A stretch of 61,469 nt of DNA from JAURVT01 sp049059935 (GCF_049059935.1 NZ_JBMGQR010000020.1:1-61469), one strand, 5' to 3'; shown: positions 7,953 through 18,358, counted from the stretch's first letter. The notes: a model not told the origin generated them from the sequence alone. Translations and numbers: made by a program.

Positions 7953-9047
7953 GTGGTTACCCGGGAAGAGACGCGTGCGGGGGGTCCCGCCGGGGCCTCG
8001 TTCCTCGCTCGCGCACGCGCATGGCCGTACACGTTCTCCGTCGTCTTCTCGGCGGTGGTGCTGGCGGTCACGCTGACGTCGGCGCAGCTGCTCGACCTCC
8101 CGCTGCGCGACCCCGAGGGATTCCTCGGCCCGGCCTACGTGCGTCTGCCGGTCATGGGCCTGTCGTTCGTCGCGGGCGGCATCTTCCTCCAGGCGCTGTG
8201 GCGCGCCCGCTCGTGGCGCGTGTGGCCCGAGGCCGTCGCGATCGTCAGGAACGAGTGGACCTGGCGGCGCCTGGGCTACATCGCCACCGGCCTGATCATC
8301 TTCTACATCTGCTACGTCTGCTACCGGAACCTCAAGAGCTTCCTGCCGTTCGTCCGTCCCGACACGATCGACGACCACTGGCTGTTCCGGGTCGACTACT
8401 TCCTGATGTTCAACCACCCGCCGGAGCGGATCCTGCACGGTCTGCTCGGCACCGACTACGCCGCGCACGTCCTGGCGTTCGTCTACGTCAGCTACCTGAT
8501 CGTGGTGCCGGCCTCGCTCGCCGCGATGCTGGTCTGGAGCCGCGACCTGAGCCGCGGCGCCTGGTACGCCACCGCGCTCTGCCTGAACTGGATCCTCGGC
8601 GTCTGCAGCTACTACATCTTCCCCTCGCTCGGCCCGGCGTTCTCCGAGCCGCAGCGCTACGCCGACCTCGCCGAGACGTCGGTCACCGGCCTGCAGCGCA
8701 GCCTGTTCTCCGCCAGGATCGACGTGCTCGACGACCCGTGGGGCACCGAGAAGATCCACGGCATCGCCGGGTTCGCGTCGCTGCACGTCTCGGTGGTGTT
8801 CACCGTGTGCATCTTCCTGCACCGGATCGGCGCCCACCGCTACCTGCGACGGTTCGTCTGGGTGTACTTCGCCCTGACGGTCACCGCCACGATCTACTTC
8901 GGCTGGCACTTCATCGCCGACGACGTCGCGGGCGCGTTCATCGCCTGGCTCTCGGTCTACATCGGCGCGATCGTCACCGGCAACGCGTCGGTGTCCGCCC
9001 GCAACCGCAAGCGCGAGGCGGCCGGGCTGGCCGAGGGATCGGCCTGA
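7953..9047 (+). CDS. PAP2-superfamily (Aur1/Ipt1-like) membrane phosphatase or phosphotransferase
   Basis: The 364-residue polytopic membrane protein starts at GTG 7953. Two PAP2 signature pieces are clear: GFASLHVSV (about residues 272-280, the SxH motif) and GWHFIADDVAG (about 317-327, the HxxxD motif). Other segments are hydrophobic, with about six to seven helices. In this branch the enzyme acts on lipid phosphates or transfers inositol phosphate to a lipid; phosphatidylinositol-type lipids are common in actinobacteria. The exact reaction is not readable. It follows aceE by 68 nt, with a hairpin between them. Confidence 0.85.
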   Translation: MVTREETRAGGPAGASFLARARAWPYTFSVVFSAVVLAVTLTSAQLLDLPLRDPEGFLGPAYVRLPVMGLSFVAGGIFLQALWRARSWRVWPEAVAIVRNEWTWRRLGYIATGLIIFYICYVCYRNLKSFLPFVRPDTIDDHWLFRVDYFLMFNHPPERILHGLLGTDYAAHVLAFVYVSYLIVVPASLAAMLVWSRDLSRGAWYATALCLNWILGVCSYYIFPSLGPAFSEPQRYADLAETSVTGLQRSLFSARIDVLDDPWGTEKIHGIAGFASLHVSVVFTVCIFLHRIGAHRYLRRFVWVYFALTVTATIYFGWHFIADDVAGAFIAWLSVYIGAIVTGNASVSARNRKREAAGLAEGSA

Positions 9048-9050
9048 GCC

Positions 9051-10007
9051 TCAGGCGGTGACGCTCGCCGTCACCGTGGAGAGCTGGGCGCGGTCGCCGC
9101 GCTTGAGCATCTCGCGCCAGCGGCCGCGGTGGTACCGGGCCGGGGCGTGGCCGTCGACGAAGTCGACCAGCGTCCGGGCGAACCGCTCGGGGTGGTCCTT
9201 GTGCGGGAAGTGGCCGGAGTCGGCGAACACGTGCACCTCGGAGTCGGCGACGTGGGTCGCCGCGGTGAAGGCGTGCCGGGCGGGGATGACGTGGTCCTGC
9301 TCGCCCCAGACGACGCAGAGCGGGACCAGCTGGGCCAGGTAGGCCCGGTCGGTCATCGACAGGATCTGCCCGCGCCAGTCGACGACGTGGCTGGTGACCG
9401 TGCGGATCGCCCGTCGCCCGTCGGGGTCGCACATCGCCGAGTAGACGTCGGCGACCTCGCCGAGGTCGCGCGTGTAGGACGAGCCGGTGGCGGCCAGCGC
9501 CCGCAGGGTCCCGCGGACGAACGGGCGCAGCGGGGCGGCAGCGGCCGCGGCGGTGACCAGGGCGGCGCCGGGGACCGTCAGGGCACGGATGAGCGGCGAG
9601 ACCTCGGCGCCGAGGCCCCCGGGGGCGACCAGGCAGATCCGCTCGGTGCGCTCGGGGAACTGGTAGCCGAACTGCATGGCGACGCCGCCGCCGAAGCTGT
9701 GGCCGACGACGGTGACGCGGTCGATGCCGAGCACCGTCAGCAGGTCGCGCATGCCGTTGGCGTAGCCGGCGATCGAGTAGTCGCCCTGGGGCTTGTCGGA
9801 CGCCCCGTGACCGAGCAGGTCGGGCGCGAGGACCGTGAAGTGCCGGGACAGCTCGGGCAGCACCGGCAGCCAGGTGCTGGAGTCGCACCCCAGGCCGTGC
9901 AGCAGCAGGAGGACGGGACCCTCGCCGGCCATCCGGTACGCCCGGCGGTGCCCGTGGACGACCACCTCGCGCACGGCGAACGGGTCTGCGGCACGTGCGA
10001 CGTCCAT
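9051..10007 (-). CDS. Alpha/beta hydrolase (serine nucleophile)
   Basis: The 318-residue product starts at ATG (10005-10007), chosen because the homologous region MDVARAADPFAVREVVVHG begins there; the open frame runs much further upstream over fasR. Motifs are LLLLHGLGCDSSTW (oxyanion hole), the nucleophile elbow VVGHSFGGG, an Asp in VVWGEQDHVIP and a His in ADSGHFPHKDHPER. These complete a Ser-Asp-His triad. The substrate is unknown. The gene converges on the PAP2 gene with only 3 nt between stops and is divergent from fasR. Confidence 0.87.
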   Translation of the reverse strand: MDVARAADPFAVREVVVHGHRRAYRMAGEGPVLLLLHGLGCDSSTWLPVLPELSRHFTVLAPDLLGHGASDKPQGDYSIAGYANGMRDLLTVLGIDRVTVVGHSFGGGVAMQFGYQFPERTERICLVAPGGLGAEVSPLIRALTVPGAALVTAAAAAAPLRPFVRGTLRALAATGSSYTRDLGEVADVYSAMCDPDGRRAIRTVTSHVVDWRGQILSMTDRAYLAQLVPLCVVWGEQDHVIPARHAFTAATHVADSEVHVFADSGHFPHKDHPERFARTLVDFVDGHAPARYHRGRWREMLKRGDRAQLSTVTASVTA

Positions 10008-10130
10008 CGGAGCTCCCGAGGTCGGCGCCGGTCGCCCCATGCAGCCAGCGGTCGACCCACGATAACCGCACGTCCACCCGACGGCAGCCGGACGGACACA
10101 CTCGGACGGCCCTCGCCCTAGGCTGGCGGC

Positions 10131-11324
10131 GTGGAGCAGGTCGAGCGGGAGCGGTGGGCGGAGGTCCTGGAGGGGTCCCTCGGCGAGCTGACCACGTCGG
10201 CGATCGCCCGGATGGACGCGACGCTCCCCTGGTACGCCGCCCTCGACGCGCAGCACCGCTCGTGGATCGGCGCGATCGCGCACGGCGGCATCTCGGGCAT
10301 GATCGACTGGCTGCGCTCGCCCGCGCCGTCGTCGGACGCGACGACCGACCCGTTCGGCAGCGCGCCCCGGGCGCTGGCGCGCGTCGTCACCCTCCAGCAG
10401 ACCGTCGCCATGGTGCGCACCACCATCGACCTGGTGGAGTCCAAGGTCGAGGACCTCTTCGACCCCGCCGACCACGACCCGATCCGGCTCGAGATCGCCC
10501 TCTACGCCCGTGAGCTCGCCTTCGCCGCGGCGGACGTCTACGCCCGCGCCGCCGAGGCCCGGGGCGCCTGGGACGCCCGCCTGGAGGCCCTGGTGGTCGA
10601 CTCGGTGCTGCGCGGCGAGACCGACGAGACGATCTCCTCGCGGGCGGCCGCCGTGGGTTGGTCGGCCCGGGGCGCGGTCGCGGTCGTCATCGGCGACGCC
10701 CCGACGAGCACGCCCACCGACGGCGGCACCGGCGGCGTCGTGGAGTCGGTGCACCGCGCCGCCCGGCTCGCCGGGCTCGTGGCGCTGTCGTCCGTGCAGG
10801 GCGACCGGCTCGTCGTCATCCTCGGCGATGTGGACGACCTCGACAAAGCCGGGACGAGCGTCGCGGGGAGCTTCGGACCCGGCCCGGTGGTGGTCGGGCC
10901 GCGCGCCGACGACCTGCGCACGGCGTACCGATCGGCCCGCTCGGCGACCGCCGCCTGGCGCTCGGCGAGCGCCTGGGTGGGCGCGCCGCGCCCCGTGCAG
11001 GCCGACGAGCTGCTCGTCGAGCGCTCCCTGGCCGGCGACGGCCACGCACGCCGGGCCCTCGCGCAGGACGTCTACCTACCCCTGACCAGGGGTGACGCAC
11101 CTCTCGTCGACACCGTGCGGACGTTCTTCGACTCCGGTGCGTCCATCGAGGGCACCGCCCGCGCCCTCTACGTGCACCCCAACACCGTGCGGTACCGCCT
11201 GCGCAAGGTCGCCGAGGTCACCGGCCTGCGCCCCACGCACCCCCGCGAGGGCTACACCCTGCGCATCGCCCTGACGCTGGGGAGGCTCCTGCGTCCCGAG
11301 AGCGCCGACGACGCCGACTTGTAG
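10131..11324 (+). CDS. fasR: FasR-type transcriptional activator of fatty-acid synthesis genes
   Basis: The 397-residue product starts at GTG 10131. The C-terminal 60 residues contain a PucR/CdaR-type helix-turn-helix with SGASIEGTARALYVHPNTVR and then YRLRKVAEVTGL. The N-terminal two thirds resemble a GGDEF-like/PucR sensory region without catalytic motifs. In Streptomyces coelicolor the protein at this exact position, immediately before fabD-fabH-acpP-fabF, is FasR, an activator of that operon; Rv2242 holds the same position in M. tuberculosis. Assignment rests on domain plus synteny. The stop is 80 bp before fabD. Confidence 0.88.
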   Translation: MEQVERERWAEVLEGSLGELTTSAIARMDATLPWYAALDAQHRSWIGAIAHGGISGMIDWLRSPAPSSDATTDPFGSAPRALARVVTLQQTVAMVRTTIDLVESKVEDLFDPADHDPIRLEIALYARELAFAAADVYARAAEARGAWDARLEALVVDSVLRGETDETISSRAAAVGWSARGAVAVVIGDAPTSTPTDGGTGGVVESVHRAARLAGLVALSSVQGDRLVVILGDVDDLDKAGTSVAGSFGPGPVVVGPRADDLRTAYRSARSATAAWRSASAWVGAPRPVQADELLVERSLAGDGHARRALAQDVYLPLTRGDAPLVDTVRTFFDSGASIEGTARALYVHPNTVRYRLRKVAEVTGLRPTHPREGYTLRIALTLGRLLRPESADDADL

Positions 11325-11404
11325 GAACCCCACAACAAAGTGGTTGCGGATTTCGTCGGGTCGACGAGCGCACGAACCGGCGCGTAACCGCCAGGGTGGA
11401 TCTC
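11325..11404 (+). promoter_or_regulatory. fabD operon leader with candidate FasR site
   Basis: This 80-bp gap between fasR and fabD has lower GC than its surroundings and contains a short imperfect inverted element, AACCCCAC (11326-11333) and GTGGTT (11340-11345), separated by AACAAA. By position it is the expected place for FasR control of the fab operon. I cannot name the true binding sequence. The fabD ribosome site AGGGTGGA (11393-11400) closes the region. Confidence 0.35.
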
Positions 11405-12592
11405 GTGCTCGTGATCGTCGCCCCCGGCCAAGGTGCCCAGACACCCGGCTTCCTCACCCCGTGGCTCGAGGACCCGTCCTTCGCGGGCCGCCTCGAGTGG
11501 CTGTCCACCGTCGCCGGCCTCGACCTCGCCCACTACGGCACGCAGGCCGACGCCGAGACCATCCGCGACACCGCCGTGGCCCAGCCGCTGCTCGTCGCGA
11601 CCGGCATGCTGTCGGCCCTCGCCCTGTTCCCCCACCCCGGCGACGCGTTCCAGTCCGTCGGCGCGGCGGCCGGGCACAGCGTCGGCGAGATCACCGCGGC
11701 CGCCGGCCTGCGCGTCATCACCGCCGAGCAGGCGATGGTGCTGGTGCGTGAGCGCGGCAAGGCGATGGCCGAGGCCTCGGCCCGCACGCCCACGTCGATG
11801 ACCGCCGTGCTCGGCGGCGACCGCGACGAGGTGCTCGAGAGCCTGGAGCGCCACGGCCTCACCGCCGCCAACGACAACGGTCCCGGTCAGGTCGTCGCCG
11901 CGGGCACCGTCGAGCAGCTCGAGGCGTTCGGCGACGACGCCCCCGCCAAGGCCCGTCTGATCCCGCTCAGCGTCGCCGGCGCCTTCCACACCGAGCACAT
12001 GGCCCCGGCCGTCGAGCACCTCGGCCGCCTGGCCCGGTCGGTCTCGACGCACGACCCGCGCACCAAGCTGATCTCGAACCGCGACGGCCACGTCGTGCAC
12101 GACGGCGACGACGTCCTCCGCCGCATCGTCACCCAGGTGGCCAACCCCGTCCGCTGGGACCTGTGCATGGACACCATGCGCGAGCTCGGCGTCACCGGCA
12201 TCCTCGAGGTGCCGCCGGCCGGCACGCTCACGGGCATCGCCAAGCGCGCGCTCAAGGGCGTCGAGACCTTCGCGCTCAAGACCCCCGACATGCTCGACGA
12301 CGCACGCGCGTTCGTCGCCAACCACGCCGAGGGCGCGTCGGAGATGGACGCGAGCCCCACCTGGCGCCTGCTCGTCTCGCCCGCCAAGGGCACCTTCGCG
12401 CTCGACCCGGCGCTCACGTCGGGCGCGGTGCTCTCCGCCGGCCAGACCGTCGGCGTCGTCACCAGCCTGCGCGACCAGATCCCGGTGAGCGCACCGCACG
12501 GCGGCACCGTCGTCGAGCTCCTCGTCGAGGAGGGCGACCCGGTCGCACCCGGCATGCCCCTCGTCCGCCTGCACCCGGAGGCCGGCCAGTGA
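11405..12592 (+). CDS. fabD: Malonyl-CoA:ACP transacylase with an extra C-terminal biotinyl/lipoyl-like domain
   Basis: FabD loads malonate from CoA onto ACP. I prefer GTG 11405, giving MLVIVAPGQGAQTPGFL as in other actinobacterial FabDs, with AGGGTGGA just upstream; GTG 11396 and 11411 are alternatives. The product is 395 residues against about 305-320 usual. Residues 1 to about 305 hold GHSVGE (catalytic Ser92) and GAFHTEH (His195). The last 75 residues look like a barrel-sandwich biotinyl/lipoyl domain, with SAGQTVGVV followed by SAPHGGTVVELLVEEGD and APGMPLVRL. At the place of the modified Lys (AMKM in biotin carriers) the sequence is SLRD, so it is probably not biotinylated. It overlaps fabH by 4 nt. 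Confidence 0.93.
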   Translation: MLVIVAPGQGAQTPGFLTPWLEDPSFAGRLEWLSTVAGLDLAHYGTQADAETIRDTAVAQPLLVATGMLSALALFPHPGDAFQSVGAAAGHSVGEITAAAGLRVITAEQAMVLVRERGKAMAEASARTPTSMTAVLGGDRDEVLESLERHGLTAANDNGPGQVVAAGTVEQLEAFGDDAPAKARLIPLSVAGAFHTEHMAPAVEHLGRLARSVSTHDPRTKLISNRDGHVVHDGDDVLRRIVTQVANPVRWDLCMDTMRELGVTGILEVPPAGTLTGIAKRALKGVETFALKTPDMLDDARAFVANHAEGASEMDASPTWRLLVSPAKGTFALDPALTSGAVLSAGQTVGVVTSLRDQIPVSAPHGGTVVELLVEEGDPVAPGMPLVRLHPEAGQ

Positions 12593-13596
12593 CCACGCTC
12601 CGTCCCCGCCCCGCCGACCGGTTCAGCAAGGTCACCGGCGTCGGCGCGTACCGTCCGCGCCGCCTGGTGCCCAACTCCGAGATCGTCGACAAGATCGACT
12701 CCAGCGACGAGTGGATCCGTACCCGCTCGGGCATCGAGACCCGCCGCTTCGCCGGCGACGACGAGACCGTCCAGTCGATGTCGGTCGCCGCGTCCCACCA
12801 GGCGATCAAGCAGGCCGACCTCGACCCGTCCGACATCGACTGCGTCATCGTCGCGACCGTCTCGCACCTGATGCAGACCCCCGCGGTGGCCACGATGATC
12901 GCCGACGAGCTGGGCTGCACGCCCGCCGCGGCGTTCGACATCTCCGCCGCCTGCGCCGGGTTCTGCCACGGCGTCGGCCTCGCGTCCGACATGGTGCGCG
13001 CGCGCACCGCCGAGCACGTGCTCGTGGTGGGCGTCGAGAAGCTCTCCGACATCACCGACCCCCACGACCGCGGCTCGGCGTTCATCTTCGCCGACGGCGC
13101 GGGCGCCGTCGTGGTGAGCGCGTCCGACGTCGCGGGCATCGGGCCCACGGTCTGGGGGTCGGACGGCTCCAAGCACGACCTGATCACCATGACGCAGGCC
13201 TGGGACCACGTGTGGGATGCCGAGGAGGACGACCGCACCTGGCCCACGCTGACCATGCAGGGCAACGCGGTCTTCCGCTGGGCCTCCTACGAGATGGCCA
13301 AGGTCGCCCGCGAGGCGATCGAGGCGGCGGGCATCACGCCGTCCGACCTCGACGCGTTCATCCCGCACCAGGCCAACAACCGCATCACCGACACCATGAT
13401 CAAGGCCCTCGGACTGCCCCCCACGGTGGCCGTGGCCCGCGACATCATCGACGCCGGCAACACGTCCGCGGCGTCGGTCCCCCTGGCCATGGAGCGCATG
13501 CTCGCCGACGGCCAGGCCCGCAGCGGCGACACCGCCCTGCTCATCGCCTTCGGCGCAGGCCTCGCCTACGCCGCGCAGGTCGTCACGCTCCCTTGA
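12589..13596 (+). CDS. fabH: Beta-ketoacyl-ACP synthase III
   Basis: The 335-residue product starts at GTG 12589, overlapping the fabD stop (GTGA), which indicates translational coupling. It condenses an acyl-CoA primer with malonyl-ACP to start fatty-acid chains. The Cys-His-Asn triad is complete: Cys122 in ISAACAGFCHG, His260 in IPHQANN and Asn291 in DAGNTSAAS. SSDEWIRTRSGIETRR near residues 38-53 is the typical CoA-binding N-terminal segment. In actinomycetes this enzyme often prefers branched short-chain primers; that preference cannot be read here. Confidence 0.96.
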   Translation: MTTLRPRPADRFSKVTGVGAYRPRRLVPNSEIVDKIDSSDEWIRTRSGIETRRFAGDDETVQSMSVAASHQAIKQADLDPSDIDCVIVATVSHLMQTPAVATMIADELGCTPAAAFDISAACAGFCHGVGLASDMVRARTAEHVLVVGVEKLSDITDPHDRGSAFIFADGAGAVVVSASDVAGIGPTVWGSDGSKHDLITMTQAWDHVWDAEEDDRTWPTLTMQGNAVFRWASYEMAKVAREAIEAAGITPSDLDAFIPHQANNRITDTMIKALGLPPTVAVARDIIDAGNTSAASVPLAMERMLADGQARSGDTALLIAFGAGLAYAAQVVTLP

Positions 13597-13675
13597 CCTG
13601 CACCACGGCGCGGGACTCCTCCCACGCCGGCACCACCACGACTCCCCTCCCGGGACACCCGAAAGGACGCGCCTG

Positions 13676-13921
13676 ATGGCCACCACCGAAGAGATCCGCT
13701 CCGACCTCGCCGAGATCGTCAACGAGGTCGCCGGCATCCCCGCCGACGACGTGCAGCTCGACAAGTCGTTCACCGACGACCTCGACGTCGACTCGCTCTC
13801 CATGGTCGAGGTCGTCGTGGCCTGCGAGGAGAAGTTCGACGTCAAGATCCCCGACGACGAGGTCAAGAACCTCAAGACCGTCGGCGACGCCGTCGCGTTC
13901 ATCGAGCGCGCCCAGGCCTGA
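13676..13921 (+). CDS. acpP: Acyl carrier protein
   Basis: The 81-residue acidic product carries the growing acyl chain on a 4'-phosphopantetheine arm. The attachment motif DVDSLSMVE is present, with Ser40. It starts at ATG 13676 behind AAAGGA. It lies 79 nt after fabH and 52 nt before fabF in the same direction. Length and helix pattern are normal for a type II ACP. Confidence 0.97.
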   Translation: MATTEEIRSDLAEIVNEVAGIPADDVQLDKSFTDDLDVDSLSMVEVVVACEEKFDVKIPDDEVKNLKTVGDAVAFIERAQA

Positions 13922-13973
13922 GCCTCACCACCCCGTCGCCGCCACACCCGAGAACGCGAAGAGGAATCGATCG

Positions 13974-15215
<1,242 letters not shown>

Positions 15216-15225
15216 GGCGGACCCG

Positions 15226-16665
15226 ATGACCACTGCCACGCCCGAGACCAAGGCGAAGCCCGCCAAGCTCCCCCGCGAGGAGGACCCGCGCAACCCGAAC
15301 CTGCGGCTCGCGGCCCTGTTCGACGAGGGCTCCCTCGAGCTCATCACCGAGGACGACCTGTCGGGCATGCTGTCCGCCATCGGCACGGTCGGGGGCACCA
15401 AGGTCGTCGCGTTCTGCTCCGACGCCACCGTCATGGGCGGGGCGATGGGGCACGACGGCTGCAAGGCCGTGGTCGCCGCGTACGAGCGGGCGATGCTCGA
15501 GCAGGTCCCGATCATCGGGCTGTGGCACTCCGGCGGCGCCCGGCTGGCCGAGGGCGTGCTCTCGCTGCACGCCGTCGGCGAGATCTTCCACGCCATGACC
15601 AAGGCGTCGGGTCGCATCCCGCAGATCTCGGTCGTGCTCGGGCCCGCCGCGGGCGGTGCGGCCTACGGCCCCGCGCTCACCGACATCGTCATCCTCGGCC
15701 CCGAGGGCCGGATCTTCGTGACCGGCCCCGACGTCGTCCGCTCGGTGACGGGCGAGGACGTCGACATGCTGCGCCTCGGCGGCCCCGAGCCGCACGGTCG
15801 CCGCTCCGGCGTCGTCCACGTGCTCACCGACTCCGAGGCCGAGGCCATCGACCGGGCGAGCGTGCTGGCCCAGCTGCTCGGCAACCAGGGCACACTCGTG
15901 CCCGGCGACGTCGAGGACATCGACCTCGCCCGCTCGCTGCCGGAGTCGGTGCGGCGCGCGTACGACGTGCACCCGCTCGTCGACGACCTGCTGGACGACG
16001 GCGAGGTCGTCGAGCTGCACGGCCGCTGGGCGCCCAACATCACCACCACGCTGGGCCGTCTCGGCGGACGCACGGTGGGCGTCATCGCCAACAACCCGCT
16101 GCGTCTCGGTGGCTGCCTGGACTCGCTGTCGGCCGAGAAGGCCTCGCGCTTCGTGCGGATGTGCGACGCGTTCGGCGTGCCGCTGGTCGTCGTCGTCGAC
16201 GTGCCGGGCTACCTGCCGGGCGTCGGCCAGGAGTGGGACGGCGTCGTCCGTCGCGGCGCCAAGCTGCTCCACGCGTTCGGCGAGGCCACCGTGCCCCGCG
16301 TGACCCTGGTGACCCGCAAGTCGTACGGCGGCGCGTACATCGCGATGAACAGCCGCTCGCTCGGCGCCACGCGCGTCCTGGCCTGGCCGGGCGCGGTCGT
16401 CGCGGTCATGGGCGCGGTGGCCGCGGTGCGGATCCTGCACCGCCGCCGGATCGCCGAGGTCGAGCCCGACATCCGTCCGCAGGTCGAGGCCGAGCTGGCC
16501 GCCGAGCACGAGCGGATCGCCGGTGGCGTCGACAAGGCCGTCGAGATCGGCGTGGTCGACGAGATCGTCGAGCCGTCGCACTCGCGCCGGCGGATCGCCG
16601 AGTCGATCGCCGCCGAGCTGGCCTACCCGCCGGTGCGCGGCCAGCACGGCAACATCCCGCTCTGA
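15226..16665 (+). CDS. Acyl-CoA carboxylase carboxyltransferase (beta) subunit, AccD6-like
   Basis: The 479-residue product belongs to the carboxyltransferase family (crotonase fold, two halves). It moves carboxyl from biotin to acetyl- or propionyl-CoA. Seen: GGAMGHDGCKAVV, LWHSGGARLAEGV and GPAAGGAAYGPALTD in the N-half, and VDVPGYLPGVGQEWDGVVR followed by VTRKSYGGAYIAMNS in the C-half. The start is ATG 15226, 10 nt after fabF, so it is co-transcribed. The last gene of the mycobacterial fas-II operon, accD6, holds the same place, suggesting it supplies malonyl-CoA with a biotinylated alpha subunit encoded elsewhere. Confidence 0.92.
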   Translation: MTTATPETKAKPAKLPREEDPRNPNLRLAALFDEGSLELITEDDLSGMLSAIGTVGGTKVVAFCSDATVMGGAMGHDGCKAVVAAYERAMLEQVPIIGLWHSGGARLAEGVLSLHAVGEIFHAMTKASGRIPQISVVLGPAAGGAAYGPALTDIVILGPEGRIFVTGPDVVRSVTGEDVDMLRLGGPEPHGRRSGVVHVLTDSEAEAIDRASVLAQLLGNQGTLVPGDVEDIDLARSLPESVRRAYDVHPLVDDLLDDGEVVELHGRWAPNITTTLGRLGGRTVGVIANNPLRLGGCLDSLSAEKASRFVRMCDAFGVPLVVVVDVPGYLPGVGQEWDGVVRRGAKLLHAFGEATVPRVTLVTRKSYGGAYIAMNSRSLGATRVLAWPGAVVAVMGAVAAVRILHRRRIAEVEPDIRPQVEAELAAEHERIAGGVDKAVEIGVVDEIVEPSHSRRRIAESIAAELAYPPVRGQHGNIPL

Positions 16666-16722
16666 GAAGGCTTGTCCGGGCTGCCATGATGGGGTCGTCG
16701 CCTGGGTGGGAGGAGCCGTCGC

Positions 16723-17247
16723 GTGGAGTTCAGCCGTAGGACCGACGCGGGCCGCCGCAACCAGCTGCTCGTCAAGGTCGTCGTGGGGCTCGTGCTCGTG
16801 GGCGCGGCGATCGGCGTCTTCGTGGGCATGGTGAGCGCCACCGTCCTCGACGCCGTCGGCATCAAGGCCACCGACCCGCCGCCACCCACCCCGTCGGCGT
16901 CCGCGTCGGCCGCCCCCTCGGCCGCGGCCAGCGTGACGCCCACGGCTGCGCCGACGACCGAGGCCCCGGCCCCGCGTCCCCAGCCCCGCATCGAGGCCTC
17001 CCCCACCGACGCGTCACCGGGCGAGCGCGTGACCCTGAGCGGCGCCTTCCCCGACCTCGACGGCGGCACCGCCCTGCAGGTGCAGCGTCAGGAGGGCGGC
17101 AAGTGGACCGACTTCCCGGTCAACGCCCGCACCAAGGACGACGGCACCTTCTCCACCTACATCCTCACCAGCCGCGCCGGCGAGCAGCAGTTCCGGGTGT
17201 CCGCGGGCGAGACGGCCACGCCCCCCGTCACGATCACCATCGGCTGA
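16723..17247 (+). CDS. Single-pass membrane protein with Pro/Ala/Ser/Thr linker and extracellular domain
   Basis: The 174-residue product starts at GTG 16723. Residues 15-45 form one membrane helix after a basic N-terminus, so the C-terminus is outside. Residues about 50-90 are a low-complexity Pro/Ala/Ser/Thr stalk. The last 80 residues look like a small beta-sandwich (for example PGERVTLSGAFPDLDGG and YILTSRAGEQQFRVSAG), similar to Ig-like or surface-adhesion domains. Nothing catalytic is visible. It follows the carboxyltransferase by 57 nt, but a functional link to lipid synthesis is not shown. Confidence 0.75.
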   Translation: MEFSRRTDAGRRNQLLVKVVVGLVLVGAAIGVFVGMVSATVLDAVGIKATDPPPPTPSASASAAPSAAASVTPTAAPTTEAPAPRPQPRIEASPTDASPGERVTLSGAFPDLDGGTALQVQRQEGGKWTDFPVNARTKDDGTFSTYILTSRAGEQQFRVSAGETATPPVTITIG

Positions 17248-17370
17248 CAGCACCGGTGTCGGGCCGATCTGAGTGGTCAGGCGCCCGCCGGGCAAGGCGC
17301 GGACGGTGAAGCTGGGCCGGGTTTGCCCTGCGAACCGGCCGCAACGCCGCCAGGCGGGATGCCAGGGCGC

Positions 17371-17871
17371 TCAGATCACTTGGTGGAGCCACTTGACGGG
17401 GGCCCCGTCGCCGGCGTGGCGGAAGGGCTCGAGCTCGGCGTCCCAGGGGGCGCCCAGCAGCTTGTCGACCTCGAGCTCGAGGGTGGTCTCGCCGAGGGCG
17501 GCCTTGACCATGGCGGCCTTGAGGCGGTCCTCGGGGATCATGATGTCGCCGTGCAGACCGGTGACGGCGTGGAAGACGCCGAGGTCGGGCGTGTAGGAGT
17601 AGCGCGCGCCCTCCGAGCCGGCGGTGGGCTCCTCGGTGACCTCGAAGCGCAGCTTGCCCCAGTCGCGGAGGGCCGACGCGATGGATGCGGACGTGCCGAC
17701 CTTGGCCTGCCACGAGAACTCGCACCGGTAGGTGCCGTGGGCGGCGGGCTGCGGGGTCCACTGCAGCGGTGCGGGCATGCCGAACACGCCGGCGACTGCC
17801 CACTCGATGTGAGGGCACAGTGCCGACGTGGCGGCGTGGACGTACAAGACGCCCCGGGTGGCGGTGCTCAT
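17371..17871 (-). CDS. DUF3145 family protein
   Basis: The 166-residue soluble product starts at ATG (17869-17871), which gives MSTATRGVLYVHAATSALCP as in other DUF3145 proteins; an upstream GTG-type extension of 22 codons lacks this similarity. Recognisable parts are HIEWAVAGVFG, YRCEFSWQAKVGT, HGDIMIPEDRLK and the C-terminal VKWLHQVI. The role is unknown. DUF3145 genes sit beside the fab cluster across actinomycetes, so a link to lipid metabolism is likely but unproven. It is convergent with the membrane protein gene at 16723. Confidence 0.9.
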   Translation of the reverse strand: MSTATRGVLYVHAATSALCPHIEWAVAGVFGMPAPLQWTPQPAAHGTYRCEFSWQAKVGTSASIASALRDWGKLRFEVTEEPTAGSEGARYSYTPDLGVFHAVTGLHGDIMIPEDRLKAAMVKAALGETTLELEVDKLLGAPWDAELEPFRHAGDGAPVKWLHQVI

Positions 17872-18009
17872 CTGTGCCTCCTGGATCGAGAGTCGCCTTC
17901 CCCAGCGTTCCTCGGCCCCTCGGGCACACACGAGCACCGGCCCGTTGCGACCATCCTAGCCACATTCGCCCGGCTCGTGCCACGCCTGTGGGCGTGTCAC
18001 GCTGGGAGC

Positions 18010-18315
18010 GTGCAGACACAGGTGACCCACGTGCCCGACGCGTCCCGCTTCGACCTCCTGGTGGACGGCGAGCGCGTCGGCCTGCTCGACTACGCCCGCG
18101 ACGGCGACACCTGGGCGCTGACCCATACCGAGGTCGATCCCTCCCTCGGTGGACGCGGTCTCGGCGCCACCCTCGTCCTCGGCGCGCTCGAGGCCATCGA
18201 CGCCGAGGGCGGCTCGGTGCTCCCCCTGTGCCCGTTCGTCCCTCGCGTCCTCCGCGACCACCCCGAGCACCTCCACCTCGTCCCCGAGGCGCAGCGCCCC
18301 CGCTTCGGCCTCTAG
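18010..18315 (+). CDS. Small GNAT-type acetyltransferase (YjdJ-like, COG2388)
   Basis: The 101-residue product starts at GTG 18010. It has the condensed GNAT core of the YjdJ-like family: TEVDPSLGGRGLGATLV (the acetyl-CoA pyrophosphate loop RGLG) and then VLPLCPFVPRVLRDHPEH, the diagnostic CPFV...HPE segment. Proteins of this size bind acetyl-CoA, but their substrates are mostly unknown. It diverges from the DUF3145 gene over 138 bp. A repeat cluster follows its stop. Confidence 0.85.
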   Translation: MQTQVTHVPDASRFDLLVDGERVGLLDYARDGDTWALTHTEVDPSLGGRGLGATLVLGALEAIDAEGGSVLPLCPFVPRVLRDHPEHLHLVPEAQRPRFGL

Positions 18316-18358
18316 CCCTCCCCCCTCCGCCCGCCCCGCTCCGCCCTCCCCCGACCGC

